From contig NZ_LR594659.1 in the NCBI RefSeq assembly GCF_901827155.1, forward strand, positions 5,164,501-5,228,500: 64,000 bases of DNA, written 5' to 3'. The DNA is from Variovorax sp. PBL-H6 (lineage in GTDB: Bacteria > Pseudomonadota > Gammaproteobacteria > Burkholderiales > Burkholderiaceae_C). Position 1 is the stretch's first letter; each line of letters starts with the position of its first letter. Below the pieces are notes generated by a model. The model was given only the letters and a program-made list of their open reading frames with translations. It did no database searches and was not told the DNA's origin. Below are positions 27,762 through 38,375 of this stretch, in pieces. A program made the translations under genes and the position numbers.

Positions 27762-29465
27762 TCATGCGGTCTTTTCCTCTCCAAGTCCCAGCTGCGCCTT
27801 CATCGCCTCGCGGATCTTGAACTTCTGGATCTTGCCGGTCACGGTCATCGGGAATTCCTTGACGAACTCGATGTAACGCGGGACCTTGTAGTGCGCGATC
27901 TGGCCCTTGCAGAACTCGCGCACCTCGTCGGCCGAGAGGGTCTGGCCGGGCTTGGGGATGATCCATGCGCAGAGCTCCTCGCCGTACTTCCTGTCGGGCA
28001 GGCCGACCACCTGCACGTCCTGGATTTTCGGATGTCGGTAGAGGAACTCCTCGATCTCGCGCGGATAGATGTTCTCGCCGCCGCGGATCACCAGGTCCTT
28101 GATGCGGCCGACGATGTTGACGTAGCCCTCGGCATCCATGGTGGCGAGGTCGCCGGTGTGCATCCAGCCCTCGGCGTCGATGGCTTCGCGGGTTTTCTCC
28201 TCGTCGTCCCAGTAGCCGTGCATCACCGAGTAGCCGCGGGTGCAGAGCTCGCCCGAGGCCCCGGGTGCAACGATGGCGCCGTTCTCGGGATCGACGATCT
28301 TGACCTCGAGGTGCGGCTGCACCTTGCCTACGGTGGAGACACGCTTTTCCAGCGGCGTGTCGGTCGAGCTCTGGCAGCTTACCGGGCTGGTCTCGGTCAT
28401 CCCGTAGGCGATGGTGATCTCGGAGAGATGCATCTGGTCGACCACGCGCTTCATCACCTCGGTGGGACAAGGCGAGCCGGCCATGATGCCGGTGCGCAGC
28501 GTCGAGAAATCGAACTCCTTGAAGCGCGGATGGTCCAGCTCGGCAATGAACATGGTGGGCACGCCATGCAGCCCGGTGCATCGCTCGGCCTGCACGGTCT
28601 GCATCACCGTGAGCGGATCGAAGCCGTCGTTGGGATACACGATGGTCGCGCCGTGGGTGAGGCAGGCCAGATTGCCCAGCACCATGCCGAAGCAGTGGTA
28701 GAGCGGCACGGGGATGCAGAGGCGGTCTTCCGGCGTGAGCTTCATGCATTCGCCGATGAAGAAGCCGTTGTTGAGGATGTTGCGGTGGGTCAGCGTCGCG
28801 CCCTTCGGAAAGCCGGTGGTGCCGCTGGTGAACTGGATGTTGATCGGGTCGGTGGCCTTCAGGGTCTTCGCGATCGCGGGCACGCGCGGGTCATCGGCCT
28901 TTCCCTGCTCGACCAAGGTCGAGAAGCGCATGAGGCCGGGCAGCTCCTCGTGCTCGCCGAGGCGATCGATCCAGGCCACCGTGCGCAGTTGCGGCAGGCG
29001 CGCCGCCTGCAGCGCGCCGGGCTGCGCGCTCGCGAGTTCGGGCGCCAGTTCACGCAGCATGCCGACGTAGTCGCTGGTCTTGAAGCGCTGCATCGTGACC
29101 AGCGCCTTGCAGCCGACCTTGTTGAGCGCGTACTCGAGCTCGGACGTCCGATAGGCCGGGTTGATGTTGACCAGGATGAGCCCGATTCTTGCGGTGGCGA
29201 GCTGCATCAGCACCCAGGCCACGTTGTTGTGCGACCAGATGCCCACCCGGTCGCCGGTCGCCAGTCCCAGCTGCAGCAACGCGCTGGCGAGCCGGTCGGC
29301 TTCGCGCTGCAGTTCGAGGTAGCTCAGGCGGCGTTGCTCGTGCGCGCTGACCAGCGCATCGCGATCGCCCTGCCGTCGGGCCATGTCGTCGAAGAAGTCG
29401 CCGATGGTCTGCTCGATCAACGGGACATCGGTGGTGCCGCGATCGATGCTTTGAGTCAATGGCAT
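27762..29465 (-). CDS. AMP-binding acyl-CoA ligase
   Basis: A 567-residue adenylate-forming ligase activating a carboxylic acid to its CoA ester with ATP. Motifs: P-loop [18 protein letters not shown] (about residue 205), [20 protein letters not shown] (about 350), GEICTRGY-like [20 protein letters not shown], the hinge [20 protein letters not shown], and the C-terminal catalytic Lys in [15 protein letters not shown]. Position between isovaleryl-CoA dehydrogenase and the carboxylase suggests isovalerate or another branched short-chain acid as substrate (inferred). The ATG at 29463-29465 follows the dehydrogenase by 26 bases. Confidence 0.9.
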   Translation of the reverse strand: MPLTQSIDRGTTDVPLIEQTIGDFFDDMARRQGDRDALVSAHEQRRLSYLELQREADRLASALLQLGLATGDRVGIWSHNNVAWVLMQLATARIGLILVNINPAYRTSELEYALNKVGCKALVTMQRFKTSDYVGMLRELAPELASAQPGALQAARLPQLRTVAWIDRLGEHEELPGLMRFSTLVEQGKADDPRVPAIAKTLKATDPINIQFTSGTTGFPKGATLTHRNILNNGFFIGECMKLTPEDRLCIPVPLYHCFGMVLGNLACLTHGATIVYPNDGFDPLTVMQTVQAERCTGLHGVPTMFIAELDHPRFKEFDFSTLRTGIMAGSPCPTEVMKRVVDQMHLSEITIAYGMTETSPVSCQSSTDTPLEKRVSTVGKVQPHLEVKIVDPENGAIVAPGASGELCTRGYSVMHGYWDDEEKTREAIDAEGWMHTGDLATMDAEGYVNIVGRIKDLVIRGGENIYPREIEEFLYRHPKIQDVQVVGLPDRKYGEELCAWIIPKPGQTLSADEVREFCKGQIAHYKVPRYIEFVKEFPMTVTGKIQKFKIREAMKAQLGLGEEKTA

Positions 29466-29491
29466 GTGCGGTCTCCTCTGAAGTCCACGCC

Positions 29492-30664
29492 CTACGCCGT
29501 CTCCGCGAACAACTCGCGGCCGATCAGCATACGCCGGACCTCGCTCGTGCCCGCACCGATCTCGTACAGCTTGGCATCGCGCCAGAGCCGCTCGACCGGG
29601 AAGTCCTTGGTGTAGCCCACGCCGCCCAGCGCCTGGATCGCTTCGCCCGCCATCCAGGTCGCCTTCTCGGCGGAGTAGAGGATGGCGCCGGCCGCGTCCT
29701 TGCGGAAGGTGCGCGCATGGTCCTTGCGATCGCACGCCTTGCCGACCGCGTAGACATAGGCGCGGGTGGCCTGCCAGGTGGAGTACATATCGGCCAGTTT
29801 TCCCTGCATCAGCTGGAACTCGCCGATGCTCTGGCCGAACTGCTTGCGCTCGTGGATGAAAGGGAGCACCGCATCCATGCAGGCCGCCATGATCCCCAGC
29901 GGGCCGCCGGAGAGCACCGCGCGCTCGTAGTCGAGGCCGCTCATCAGCACCTTGGCGCCCTGTCCCTCGCCGCCCAGCACGTTCTCCTCGGGCACCTCGC
30001 AGTCGTCGAAGAACAGCGGGAACGTGTTGGAGCCGCGCATGCCCAGCTTGTCGAGCTTGGTGCCAGCCGAGAAGCCCTTGAAGTCTTTCTCGACGATGAA
30101 GGCGGTCATGCCGCGCGCGCCCATCTCGGGCTCGGTCTTGGCGTAGATGACGAGCGTGTCGGCATCGCCGCCGTTGGTGATCCACATCTTGCCGCCGTTG
30201 AGCACGTAGCGATCGCCTTTCTTCTCGGCGCGCAGCTTCATGCTGACCACGTCGGAGCCGGCATTGGGCTCGCTCATCGCCAGTGCGCCCACATGCTCGC
30301 CGCTGACGAGCTTGGGAAGATACTTCTTCTTCTGCGCCTCGCTGCCGTTGCGGTGGATCTGGTTGACGCAGAGGTTGGAATGCGCGCCGTACGAGAGGCC
30401 GACCGAAGCCGAGGCGCGCGACACCTCCTCCATGGCGACGATGTGGGCCAGGTAGCCCAACTCGGTGCCGCCGTATTCCTCCTTCACCGTCATGCCGTGC
30501 AGCCCGAGTTCGCCGAGCTTTCTCCAGAGGTCGTGCGGAAAGAGGTTCTCGCGGTCGATCTCGGCAGCACGCGGGGCAATCTCGTTGGCGGCGAAATCTG
30601 CCACCGCGTCGCGCAGCGAATCGATGGTCTCGCCGAGGTCGAAATTGAGGCCGGGATCGTGCAT
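29492..30664 (-). CDS. liuA: Isovaleryl-CoA dehydrogenase
   Basis: A 390-residue FAD acyl-CoA dehydrogenase oxidising isovaleryl-CoA to 3-methylcrotonyl-CoA and passing electrons to ETF. Motifs: [59 protein letters not shown], and [18 protein letters not shown] (about residue 245), where the Glu aligns with the catalytic base specific to isovaleryl-CoA dehydrogenases. The C-terminal [19 protein letters not shown] is also normal. It is the first gene of the leucine operon, and the AraC-type regulator diverges from it. Confidence 0.95.
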   Translation of the reverse strand: MHDPGLNFDLGETIDSLRDAVADFAANEIAPRAAEIDRENLFPHDLWRKLGELGLHGMTVKEEYGGTELGYLAHIVAMEEVSRASASVGLSYGAHSNLCVNQIHRNGSEAQKKKYLPKLVSGEHVGALAMSEPNAGSDVVSMKLRAEKKGDRYVLNGGKMWITNGGDADTLVIYAKTEPEMGARGMTAFIVEKDFKGFSAGTKLDKLGMRGSNTFPLFFDDCEVPEENVLGGEGQGAKVLMSGLDYERAVLSGGPLGIMAACMDAVLPFIHERKQFGQSIGEFQLMQGKLADMYSTWQATRAYVYAVGKACDRKDHARTFRKDAAGAILYSAEKATWMAGEAIQALGGVGYTKDFPVERLWRDAKLYEIGAGTSEVRRMLIGRELFAETA

Positions 30665-30745
30665 GGGGGTGTCTCCTTGGATGGGGATTCGTTTCCCGCG
30701 CCGAAAAACATCCCGCGCGGGCAGTCGCAGCTTACGCCGCTTGCC

Positions 30746-30773
30746 GTTGCATTTGGCGTCACAATGGTTGCAT
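30746..30773. promoter_or_regulatory. Direct repeat, candidate AraC-type operator in the liuA/regulator gap
   Basis: GTTGCAT occurs at 30746-30752 and again at 30767-30773, 21 bases apart start to start (two helical turns), the arrangement typical of AraC-family sites. It lies in the divergent region between liuA and the regulator gene. This is pattern-based inference; no box consensus is known for this regulator. Confidence 0.35.
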
Positions 30774-30799
30774 ATCGCGCCATCGAAATCTCGTCTCTC

Positions 30800-31864
30800 G
30801 TGACCGCTTCTCCCTTCAAGCCGGCTGGCCGCGCGGCCACACCCATGGCCTTCGTCCGAGCGATCGTGCAGGGCTACCAGCGGTATGGCAAGGATCCTGC
30901 CGGAGCCTTGGCACAGGCACGGATTGCGCCGCGCGAGCTGCACTTGCAGGAAGGCCGCGTGACCGCGGCCCAGTTCGAGGCGCTGTCGGGACATGCAATG
31001 CAGGAGCTGGACGACGAGGCGCTGGGCTGGTTCAGCCGCCGCCTGCCCTGGGGCACCTACGGCATGCTGTGCCGTGCTTCGCTGAGCTCACCCGACCTCG
31101 GCGTTGCCATCAAGCGCTGGTGCCGCCATCACCGCCTGCTGACTTCCGACATCGGTCTCGAACTCCAGGTGGCGGGCGGCGTGGCCACGGTGTCGATCCG
31201 CGAGAACGTGGACCTGGGCGATCTGCGCGAGTTCTGCCTGGTGTCCAACCTGCGCTTCCTGCACGGCTACGCCTCCTGGATCATCGATTCGCGGGTGTCG
31301 CTGCGTGCGGCCCGCTTTCCTTTCGATGCGCCGCCGCACCGCGATGCCTATCCGCTGATGTTCGGTGGCGAGCTGCAGTTCAAAGCCGAAGCCGCCAGCT
31401 ACAGCTTCGACGAGCGCTACCTCGCACTGCCGCTGCGCCGAGACGAGCAGGCGCTCCGGACCATGCTGCGGCGCGCGTTGCCGCTGACGGTGCTGCAGTA
31501 CCGCCGCGACCGGCTGTTGGGGCAGCGGGTGCGCGAGCTGCTGCGCGCCCACGGTCGGCAGGCAGGCACGGCCGAGGCACTGGCCGCGCTCCTGAACCTC
31601 TCGGCCCGGACCCTGCACCGCCAATTGCTGGAAGAAGGCGTCTCGCTGCAGCAGCTGAAGGACGCAGTGCGCCACGAACAGGCGGCCGAGCAATTGCGCC
31701 GCACCGAACGCCCGATCAAGAACATCGCGCTCTCCGTCGGTTTTCGCAATGAGAAAAGCTTCTCGCGCGCCTTCCGGGCCTGGGCCGGCGTGACGCCCGG
31801 CGAATTCCGGCGAGCCGGCGCAGCCGACGCACCAGGAAGCTTGCCTCGGCGCGACAATTCGTGA
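30800..31864 (+). CDS. AraC family transcriptional regulator (arabinose-binding-domain type)
   Basis: About 354 residues from a GTG at 30800; an ATG at 30764 (overlapping the direct repeat) and an ATG at 30845 are alternatives. The N-terminal two-thirds resembles the ligand-binding domain of OruR/ArgR-like AraC regulators ([20 protein letters not shown] near residue 75). The C-terminal AraC helix-turn-helix has [20 protein letters not shown] and the second helix pair [20 protein letters not shown], with [15 protein letters not shown]. It diverges from liuA and is the obvious candidate activator of the leucine operon, perhaps responding to isovalerate or leucine-derived acids. The role is inferred. 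Confidence 0.88.
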   Translation: MTASPFKPAGRAATPMAFVRAIVQGYQRYGKDPAGALAQARIAPRELHLQEGRVTAAQFEALSGHAMQELDDEALGWFSRRLPWGTYGMLCRASLSSPDLGVAIKRWCRHHRLLTSDIGLELQVAGGVATVSIRENVDLGDLREFCLVSNLRFLHGYASWIIDSRVSLRAARFPFDAPPHRDAYPLMFGGELQFKAEAASYSFDERYLALPLRRDEQALRTMLRRALPLTVLQYRRDRLLGQRVRELLRAHGRQAGTAEALAALLNLSARTLHRQLLEEGVSLQQLKDAVRHEQAAEQLRRTERPIKNIALSVGFRNEKSFSRAFRAWAGVTPGEFRRAGAADAPGSLPRRDNS

Positions 31865-31880
31865 CAAAGTTCGCCGCTGC

Positions 31881-31920
31881 GCCGGACGCCGCTCGCCAAG
31901 CGGATTCCGGCTCCGTTTTT
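31881..31920 (+). terminator. Rho-independent terminator of the AraC-type regulator
   Basis: The nested stem GCCGGA..CCGCT, loop CGCCA, AGCGG..TCCGGC is followed by TCCGTTTTT (31912-31920). It begins 17 bases after the regulator stop codon. Confidence 0.8.
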
Positions 31921-31939
31921 CTGGCCATAGGATCGAGGC

Positions 31940-32137
31940 ATGCACATCCCGGACACCGACACTTCCGAATACGCGGCTCTGATCGAGTTCGCCGCCACCT
32001 CCGGTCGGTCGCGCATCCATCCGAACGTCGAGCAGAATGCCGGCCAGCTCATCGCCCGTTTCTGGTCAGCCCGCGCCCAGGCCATGACCGAGGCGGTGGC
32101 TGCAATGGCCAAGGCCGCGACCCAGCGTCGCAGCTGA
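31940..32137 (+). CDS. Small conserved-looking hypothetical protein, 65 aa
   Basis: The short frame opens at ATG 31940 with AGGA about 8 bases upstream and directly follows the regulator's terminator. The protein (MHIPDTDTSEYAALIEFAAT at the start, a C-terminal amphipathic Ala-rich helix with ARAQAMTEAVAAMAKAA) is soluble and mostly helical by eye. It is convergent with the HAD phosphatase gene. I recognise no family and propose no function. The ribosome site and separate promoter space between terminator and ATG favour a real gene. Confidence 0.5.
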   Translation: MHIPDTDTSEYAALIEFAATSGRSRIHPNVEQNAGQLIARFWSARAQAMTEAVAAMAKAATQRRS

Positions 32138-32170
32138 GCCCTTTCTTTCTCGCTTCTCCTCGCCTGCGCC

Positions 32171-32863
32171 TCAGACCGAAGCGCCGCGCCATCCCGCCAA
32201 CAACGAGGGCAGCTCCGCCATGTCGTTGAACACATGCGCCACGCCGACGGCGCGCAGTGCCTCGGGGCCGCTGTGGCCCAGGTCGGAGGGGCTGTAGCCG
32301 AACACGGTCGCGCCGGCCGCAACGCCGGCGGTGGCACCGGTCACGGTGTCTTCCACCACGGCGCAGCGCGCGGGGTCTACGCCCAGCGCCGCGGCTGCTG
32401 CGAGGTAGACGTCGGGCGCTGGCTTGGAGCGCGGCGTCTCGTGGCCGCTGAAGATGCGGCCCTCGAAGGCGTCGAGCAGGCCGATCTTCTCCAGCTGCAA
32501 CCGGACCTTGTGCCGGTCCGCGCCCGAGGCGCAGGCAATGCGGCCGGCTGTGCTCGCGTGCAGGCTGCGCACGGCAGAGGGCGCGCCTGCGATCTCGATC
32601 AGATCGCGGTCGAGCGCCTCGTTGCGTCTCGCCCGGAACCCGGCAAGCCACTCTGGCGTCACGGCGAAGCCGGTCATGGCCTCGATCAGGGCGGTTTCGT
32701 CCTTGACCGCCTTGCCGGTAAAGAGGCGCATTGCCTCGGCGACCGTGAGCTTCCAGCCGAGCTCGCCGAGCATCTCGGCGAGCACGCGGTTGGTAATGGG
32801 TTCGGAGTCGACGAGCACGCCGTCGCAGTCGAAGAGGACGGCGTCGAAGGGGATGGAGGGCAT
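32171..32863 (-). CDS. HAD family hydrolase (phosphoglycolate phosphatase-like)
   Basis: A 230-residue haloacid dehalogenase-superfamily phosphatase, subfamily IA. Motif I is AVLFDCDGVLVDSEP (residues 8-22; nucleophile Asp and general-acid Asp both present). Motif II Ser/Thr is near IACASGADRHKVRLQLEKIG, and motifs III-IV are SKPAPDVYLAAAAALGVDPA and CAVVEDTVTGATAGVAAGA. A helical cap lies between I and II. Likely substrates are small sugar phosphates or phosphoglycolate. It lies 37 bases downstream of thiC on the same strand and could be co-transcribed, but no link to thiamine is evident. Confidence 0.88.
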   Translation of the reverse strand: MPSIPFDAVLFDCDGVLVDSEPITNRVLAEMLGELGWKLTVAEAMRLFTGKAVKDETALIEAMTGFAVTPEWLAGFRARRNEALDRDLIEIAGAPSAVRSLHASTAGRIACASGADRHKVRLQLEKIGLLDAFEGRIFSGHETPRSKPAPDVYLAAAAALGVDPARCAVVEDTVTGATAGVAAGATVFGYSPSDLGHSGPEALRAVGVAHVFNDMAELPSLLAGWRGASV

Positions 32864-32900
32864 GGACTCGATCGTATCAAGCAGCCCCTTCCCCTCTCCT

Positions 32901-34973
<2,073 letters not shown>

Positions 34974-34996
34974 CTAGGCCCCGCAGGCAGAAAGCA

Positions 34997-35974
34997 TCAA
35001 GCCGGATGCGCGGCGACGTCCCGTGCATCGACATCGAGCCGAGCCGGCTCCGAAGCCAACGCCTCGGCAGCGGTCCAGGCCGCGATCCCGCCGGCGAGCA
35101 CGCGCACCCGCGACAGGCCAGCCTTCGCCAGGAGTCGCGCGGCGGCGATGGCGGTTTCGTCGTTCGGGCAGTCGCAGAACACCACCACCTCGCGCGCGGC
35201 CCGCAGTTCGGCCAGGCGGTCCGTCAGCTCGCGGTACGTGATGCCGACGGCACCCGGCACGGACCGGTCATCGATCCTGCGCGATTCGGGAGAACGCAGG
35301 TCGACCACCAAGAGACGCGCGCCGGCGGCGAAGGCGTCTCGCAGCGCATCGACTTCGACGTGCACGATATCGTCGACCTTCCGTGCGATACGGCGTTCGC
35401 GATAGCGCCAGGCAACGAAGACGGCCAGCAGCAGCGTGCCGACCAGCGTCGCCGTGAGGCCAACGCTCGACATCATTGCCAGCACGTCCTGGATCGCGGC
35501 ATGGAACAGCCCGCCGAGTGCCAGGAAGCCCAACGCCCAGATCACTGCGGCAAGCGTTTCGTAGGCCATGAAGCGCGCGTTCGACATGCCCAGGGCGCCG
35601 GCCATCGGCGGCGCCACCAGCGACACGCCCGGCACGAACTTCGCCGCGATCAGGGACAGCCCGCCCCAGCGGCCGAGAATGGACTCGCTGCGCCGAACAC
35701 AGTTGTCGGCCGACAGCGAGACGCGGCACAGGAAGCGCATCACCTGGTAGCCCCAGCGCCGCCCGGCCAGGAACCAGGCACCGTCGCCGAGGATGTTCCC
35801 CAGCACGGCAGCAAACACCAGCGCAATAAAGGACAGCTGGCCCTCGACCGCGAGGCCGCCGGCCACGACGAGGAAGGGCGCGGCCGGCACCGGTGCGCCC
35901 AGGCGGGTCGCCAGCGTGGCGAGAAACACCACGGCGGCGCCCTGCGCGGTAAGAAGAGCGATGAGATCGTTCAT
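34997..35974 (-). CDS. DedA family membrane protein fused to a rhodanese domain
   Basis: A 325-residue fusion. Residues 1 to about 200 are DedA-like, with membrane spans near 10-60 and 130-195 and the conserved GAVLGDGAW-like AAVLGNILGDGAWFLAGRRW and KFVPGVSLVAPPMAGALGM. DedA proteins are linked to lipid carrier flipping and membrane homeostasis. Residues about 215-310 form a rhodanese domain: LLVVDLRSPESRRIDDRSVP and the active-site loop VVFCDCPNDETA, whose Cys is the likely sulfur acceptor; the domain faces the cytosol or the periplasm depending on helix number. The fusion is recurrent in proteobacteria, with function unknown. The gene runs toward the thiC leader. Confidence 0.9.
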   Translation of the reverse strand: MNDLIALLTAQGAAVVFLATLATRLGAPVPAAPFLVVAGGLAVEGQLSFIALVFAAVLGNILGDGAWFLAGRRWGYQVMRFLCRVSLSADNCVRRSESILGRWGGLSLIAAKFVPGVSLVAPPMAGALGMSNARFMAYETLAAVIWALGFLALGGLFHAAIQDVLAMMSSVGLTATLVGTLLLAVFVAWRYRERRIARKVDDIVHVEVDALRDAFAAGARLLVVDLRSPESRRIDDRSVPGAVGITYRELTDRLAELRAAREVVVFCDCPNDETAIAAARLLAKAGLSRVRVLAGGIAAWTAAEALASEPARLDVDARDVAAHPA

Positions 35975-35976
35975 CG

Positions 35977-36819
35977 CTATTCCCCCGTGCCGGCGCGCGT
36001 GGGCGGGAGTTGGACCCGGGCGCTGCGAGTCGTTGCGATGCCCCGCAGGTCGATGTCCGAGAAATACGCCAATCCGCGGCCCTGCGTGTTGTCGGCGTCG
36101 GCCGATACTGCGATCGCGACCACGTCGGGCAGCGTGTCGCCGGCTTCGTCGCCGAAGGCGCGCTTGTAGTCAGCCAACAGATTGCGGCGCTCGCTCACGA
36201 AGACCGCCGGGTTGGCTGCGGCGCCGGACTCCAGCACCACCATGCGCATGCGCTGGGTGAACGCGTTGACGAGCGTGCTGCCCGCTGCTTCTTTCTTGTC
36301 CCACACGTAGCAAAGGGCCTCGCTGGGCACTTCCTCGCCAGTGGTGCGGCGCGCCAGTGCCAGGCGGGTGCGCTCACCGAACGACAGGTGATCGGCCGGG
36401 AAATCAAAGAAAACGCAGAGCTTGGCGGCGCCGTCATCGCCGGCGCGGGTGCGCAGGTTGGCGTCTTCCACGAAGGTGTCGACGCGCCAGCGCCAGGCCA
36501 GCGTGGTGGAGGGGTTGAGCGGCACACGGGTGGCATGCACGAGATTGCCGTAGGACTGGTCGGCCTCGACCTTCAGCACCTTCTGCGCACCCTGCTGGAC
36601 CACCTCGAAGCGGGTTGGCGCCTTGTTGGGCAGGCTGGTGAAGCGCCAGGGCTGGGGCGCCTGTGCGCCGCGCGCGGCGGAGAAGGGAGTCAGCGCCGCC
36701 TCTTCGGCATGTGCGGCCGGCGCGGCGAGCCAGAGGGCGGCAGCAGCGATCGGCGCAGCCAGCATCGCACCGATCCAGCGGAATGCGGTCGGGATGATCG
36801 TGCTGTACTTCGTCGCCAT
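35977..36819 (-). CDS. DUF3047 family secreted protein
   Basis: A 280-residue protein with a signal peptide: the ATG at 36817-36819 (GAGGACACC upstream) gives a basic start, a hydrophobic stretch (IGAMLAAPIAAAALWLAAPA) and cleavage near AHAEEAA. The mature part carries DUF3047 hallmarks: PLNPSTTLAWRWRVDTFVED, AKLCVFFDFPADHLSFGER, LCYVWDKKEAAGSTLVNAFT and VVAIAVSADADNTQGRGLAY. These suggest a beta-rich periplasmic binding-like fold. Function is unknown. Its stop lies 2 bases before the start of the DedA-rhodanese gene, so the two form an operon. Confidence 0.87.
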   Translation of the reverse strand: MATKYSTIIPTAFRWIGAMLAAPIAAAALWLAAPAAHAEEAALTPFSAARGAQAPQPWRFTSLPNKAPTRFEVVQQGAQKVLKVEADQSYGNLVHATRVPLNPSTTLAWRWRVDTFVEDANLRTRAGDDGAAKLCVFFDFPADHLSFGERTRLALARRTTGEEVPSEALCYVWDKKEAAGSTLVNAFTQRMRMVVLESGAAANPAVFVSERRNLLADYKRAFGDEAGDTLPDVVAIAVSADADNTQGRGLAYFSDIDLRGIATTRSARVQLPPTRAGTGE

Positions 36820-37024
36820 GGTGTCCTCGGGGGTGTCGGTGTGTGTTGCGCGGTGTGCTGTCGGAGCGTGAAGAGAGTGTGGGGGCGAGAGCGTCCCGGA
36901 TAAAGTAGCCAAACGGAATCGGACTGTCGCCGAATCGCGCACAATGCGCGCGCTTGCTATTGAATCTGTAGCAAGGGATGCACGCCGTGTCGGCCCGCGG
37001 CGTATTTTCCAGTCAAGGAACGAT

Positions 37025-37453
37025 TCAGCGCATCACCCCGTCGGTGTAGTACCAACGGAGGAGATCGCCCTCGCCTCTCTCGCGCACGAAGCGGCTGCGC
37101 TCCGCCAACCGGGTAGCGGCGCCCGATCGATCGCGCTGGCGGGCGACGAACTCGACCTCGGCATGGCTGGCATCGGTCACGACATGGGCGCGCACTTCCA
37201 GGCCGAGCCATTTCACGCCCGGCTCGAAGTCGAGGCGATCCGGGCGATGCGAGGCATGCCAGGTCGCCAGCAGGTAGTCGGCCCGCTCGCGCACGAAGGC
37301 GGTGTAGCGCGAGCGCATCAGGGATTCGGCGTCCGGCGCCGGTGCCTGCCCGAAGTGGTCCAGGTAGCGGCCGCAGCATTGGGTGTAGCGCAGGGCCGAG
37401 CCGGAACGGTCGCGGAGGCCGCAAGGGCAGGAGTCGGGCTGGGGTCTGGACAT
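37025..37453 (-). CDS. YchJ family protein (UPF0225, SEC-C metal-binding)
   Basis: A 142-residue cytosolic protein with an N-terminal SEC-C-like zinc motif: CPCGLRDRSG and YTQCCGRYLDH (Cys9, Cys11, Cys27, Cys28). It is followed by the YchJ domain with AESLMRSRYTAFVRERADYL (about 42-61), LATWHASHRPDRL and VEFVARQRD. It is divergent from the LuxR gene. Function is uncharacterised beyond zinc binding. Confidence 0.88.
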   Translation of the reverse strand: MSRPQPDSCPCGLRDRSGSALRYTQCCGRYLDHFGQAPAPDAESLMRSRYTAFVRERADYLLATWHASHRPDRLDFEPGVKWLGLEVRAHVVTDASHAEVEFVARQRDRSGAATRLAERSRFVRERGEGDLLRWYYTDGVMR

Positions 37454-37556
37454 GAGGCACTGATGCGCAAGGCCAATGATTGTGCAACCCTGAATCGCCC
37501 CGATGGCGCATTGCTTTCTCGCACCCTAGGCTCCGGCAAGGACGAGGAGAACGGCC

Positions 37557-38291
37557 ATGTATCTGAAGGCTTCGGAACAGCTGGGCCTGCGCGGCATCTT
37601 CGCGCTGCTGGCGGAGGACCAGGGCGAGCGAGAGATCCGCGAGCGCCTGGGCTGGGCACTGCTGGACTTGCTGCGGGCGGACCAGTTCGCTTCCTTCGTG
37701 TGGGATGCGGACAGCGGCACCTTCGGGAAACGCGTGGCGCTCAACATGGAGCCGGGCAACCTCGACCGCTATGCGCAGTGGCACCAGCACCATGACCCGA
37801 TCACCTTTGCGCTCCAGTCGCGCCGCCGTGCCACCCGCGTGACCGAGGTCATGCCGCAGCGTGCGCTCATGCGCACCACCTTCTTCAACGAATTCCTGTC
37901 GCGCGACGGGCTGCACTGGGGCATGAACCTGCACGCGTTCGAGGGCGAGAGCGCGCTCGGCGACCTGCGGATCTGGCGGCGACGCGGGCGCGGGGACTTC
38001 GGCGCGCACGAGACGGCGCTGCTGGATCTGATCGAGCCAGCCTTCATCGGCGCCTTGCAGCGCGCGCAGCGAAAGGCCTCGCCCGCCGCAGCGCGCGAGG
38101 CCGCCTGGGCCAGCCTGAGTGCGCGCGAGCAGCAGGTCGCGCAGGCGGTGAGCGAGGGCCTGACCGACAAGGAAATCGCGCGGCGTGCGGGTGTCGGCAT
38201 TCCGACGGTGCGCACCTACCTGCGTCGCATCTTCGTCAAGCTGGGCATCGAGCGACGCTCGGCGCTGGGGGGGTGGGTGCCCGGGCGTTGA
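37557..38291 (+). CDS. LuxR family transcriptional regulator
   Basis: A 244-residue regulator. The N-terminal GAF-like sensor region (about 1-160) contains ALLDLLRADQFASFVWDADS and WHQHHDPITFALQ. The C-terminal LuxR helix-turn-helix (about 178-235) contains LSAREQQVAQAVSEGLTDKE, IARRAGVGIPTVRTYLRRIF and VKLGIERRSAL. There is no receiver domain and no clear autoinducer-binding WxxxY set, so it is not a recognisable quorum-sensing receptor. GAGGAG precedes the start. It is divergent from ychJ and convergent with the amidase; the target is unknown. Confidence 0.87.
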   Translation: MYLKASEQLGLRGIFALLAEDQGEREIRERLGWALLDLLRADQFASFVWDADSGTFGKRVALNMEPGNLDRYAQWHQHHDPITFALQSRRRATRVTEVMPQRALMRTTFFNEFLSRDGLHWGMNLHAFEGESALGDLRIWRRRGRGDFGAHETALLDLIEPAFIGALQRAQRKASPAAAREAAWASLSAREQQVAQAVSEGLTDKEIARRAGVGIPTVRTYLRRIFVKLGIERRSALGGWVPGR

Positions 38292-38375
38292 GATCTCCGG
38301 GGCGCACGCTGGACGCGCGGCGGCCGGTGCAACCATCGAGACTTCTTCTTCGGCGCATCGGCAGCGCCGCGCCGT

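Noticed and set aside
30665..30799. LiuR-type palindrome upstream of liuA
   Set aside because: No near-palindrome with ACGT core found; only a direct repeat is present.
38292..38375. Terminator between the LuxR gene and the amidase
   Set aside because: The convergent gap is GC-rich but has no clear stem with a U tract.
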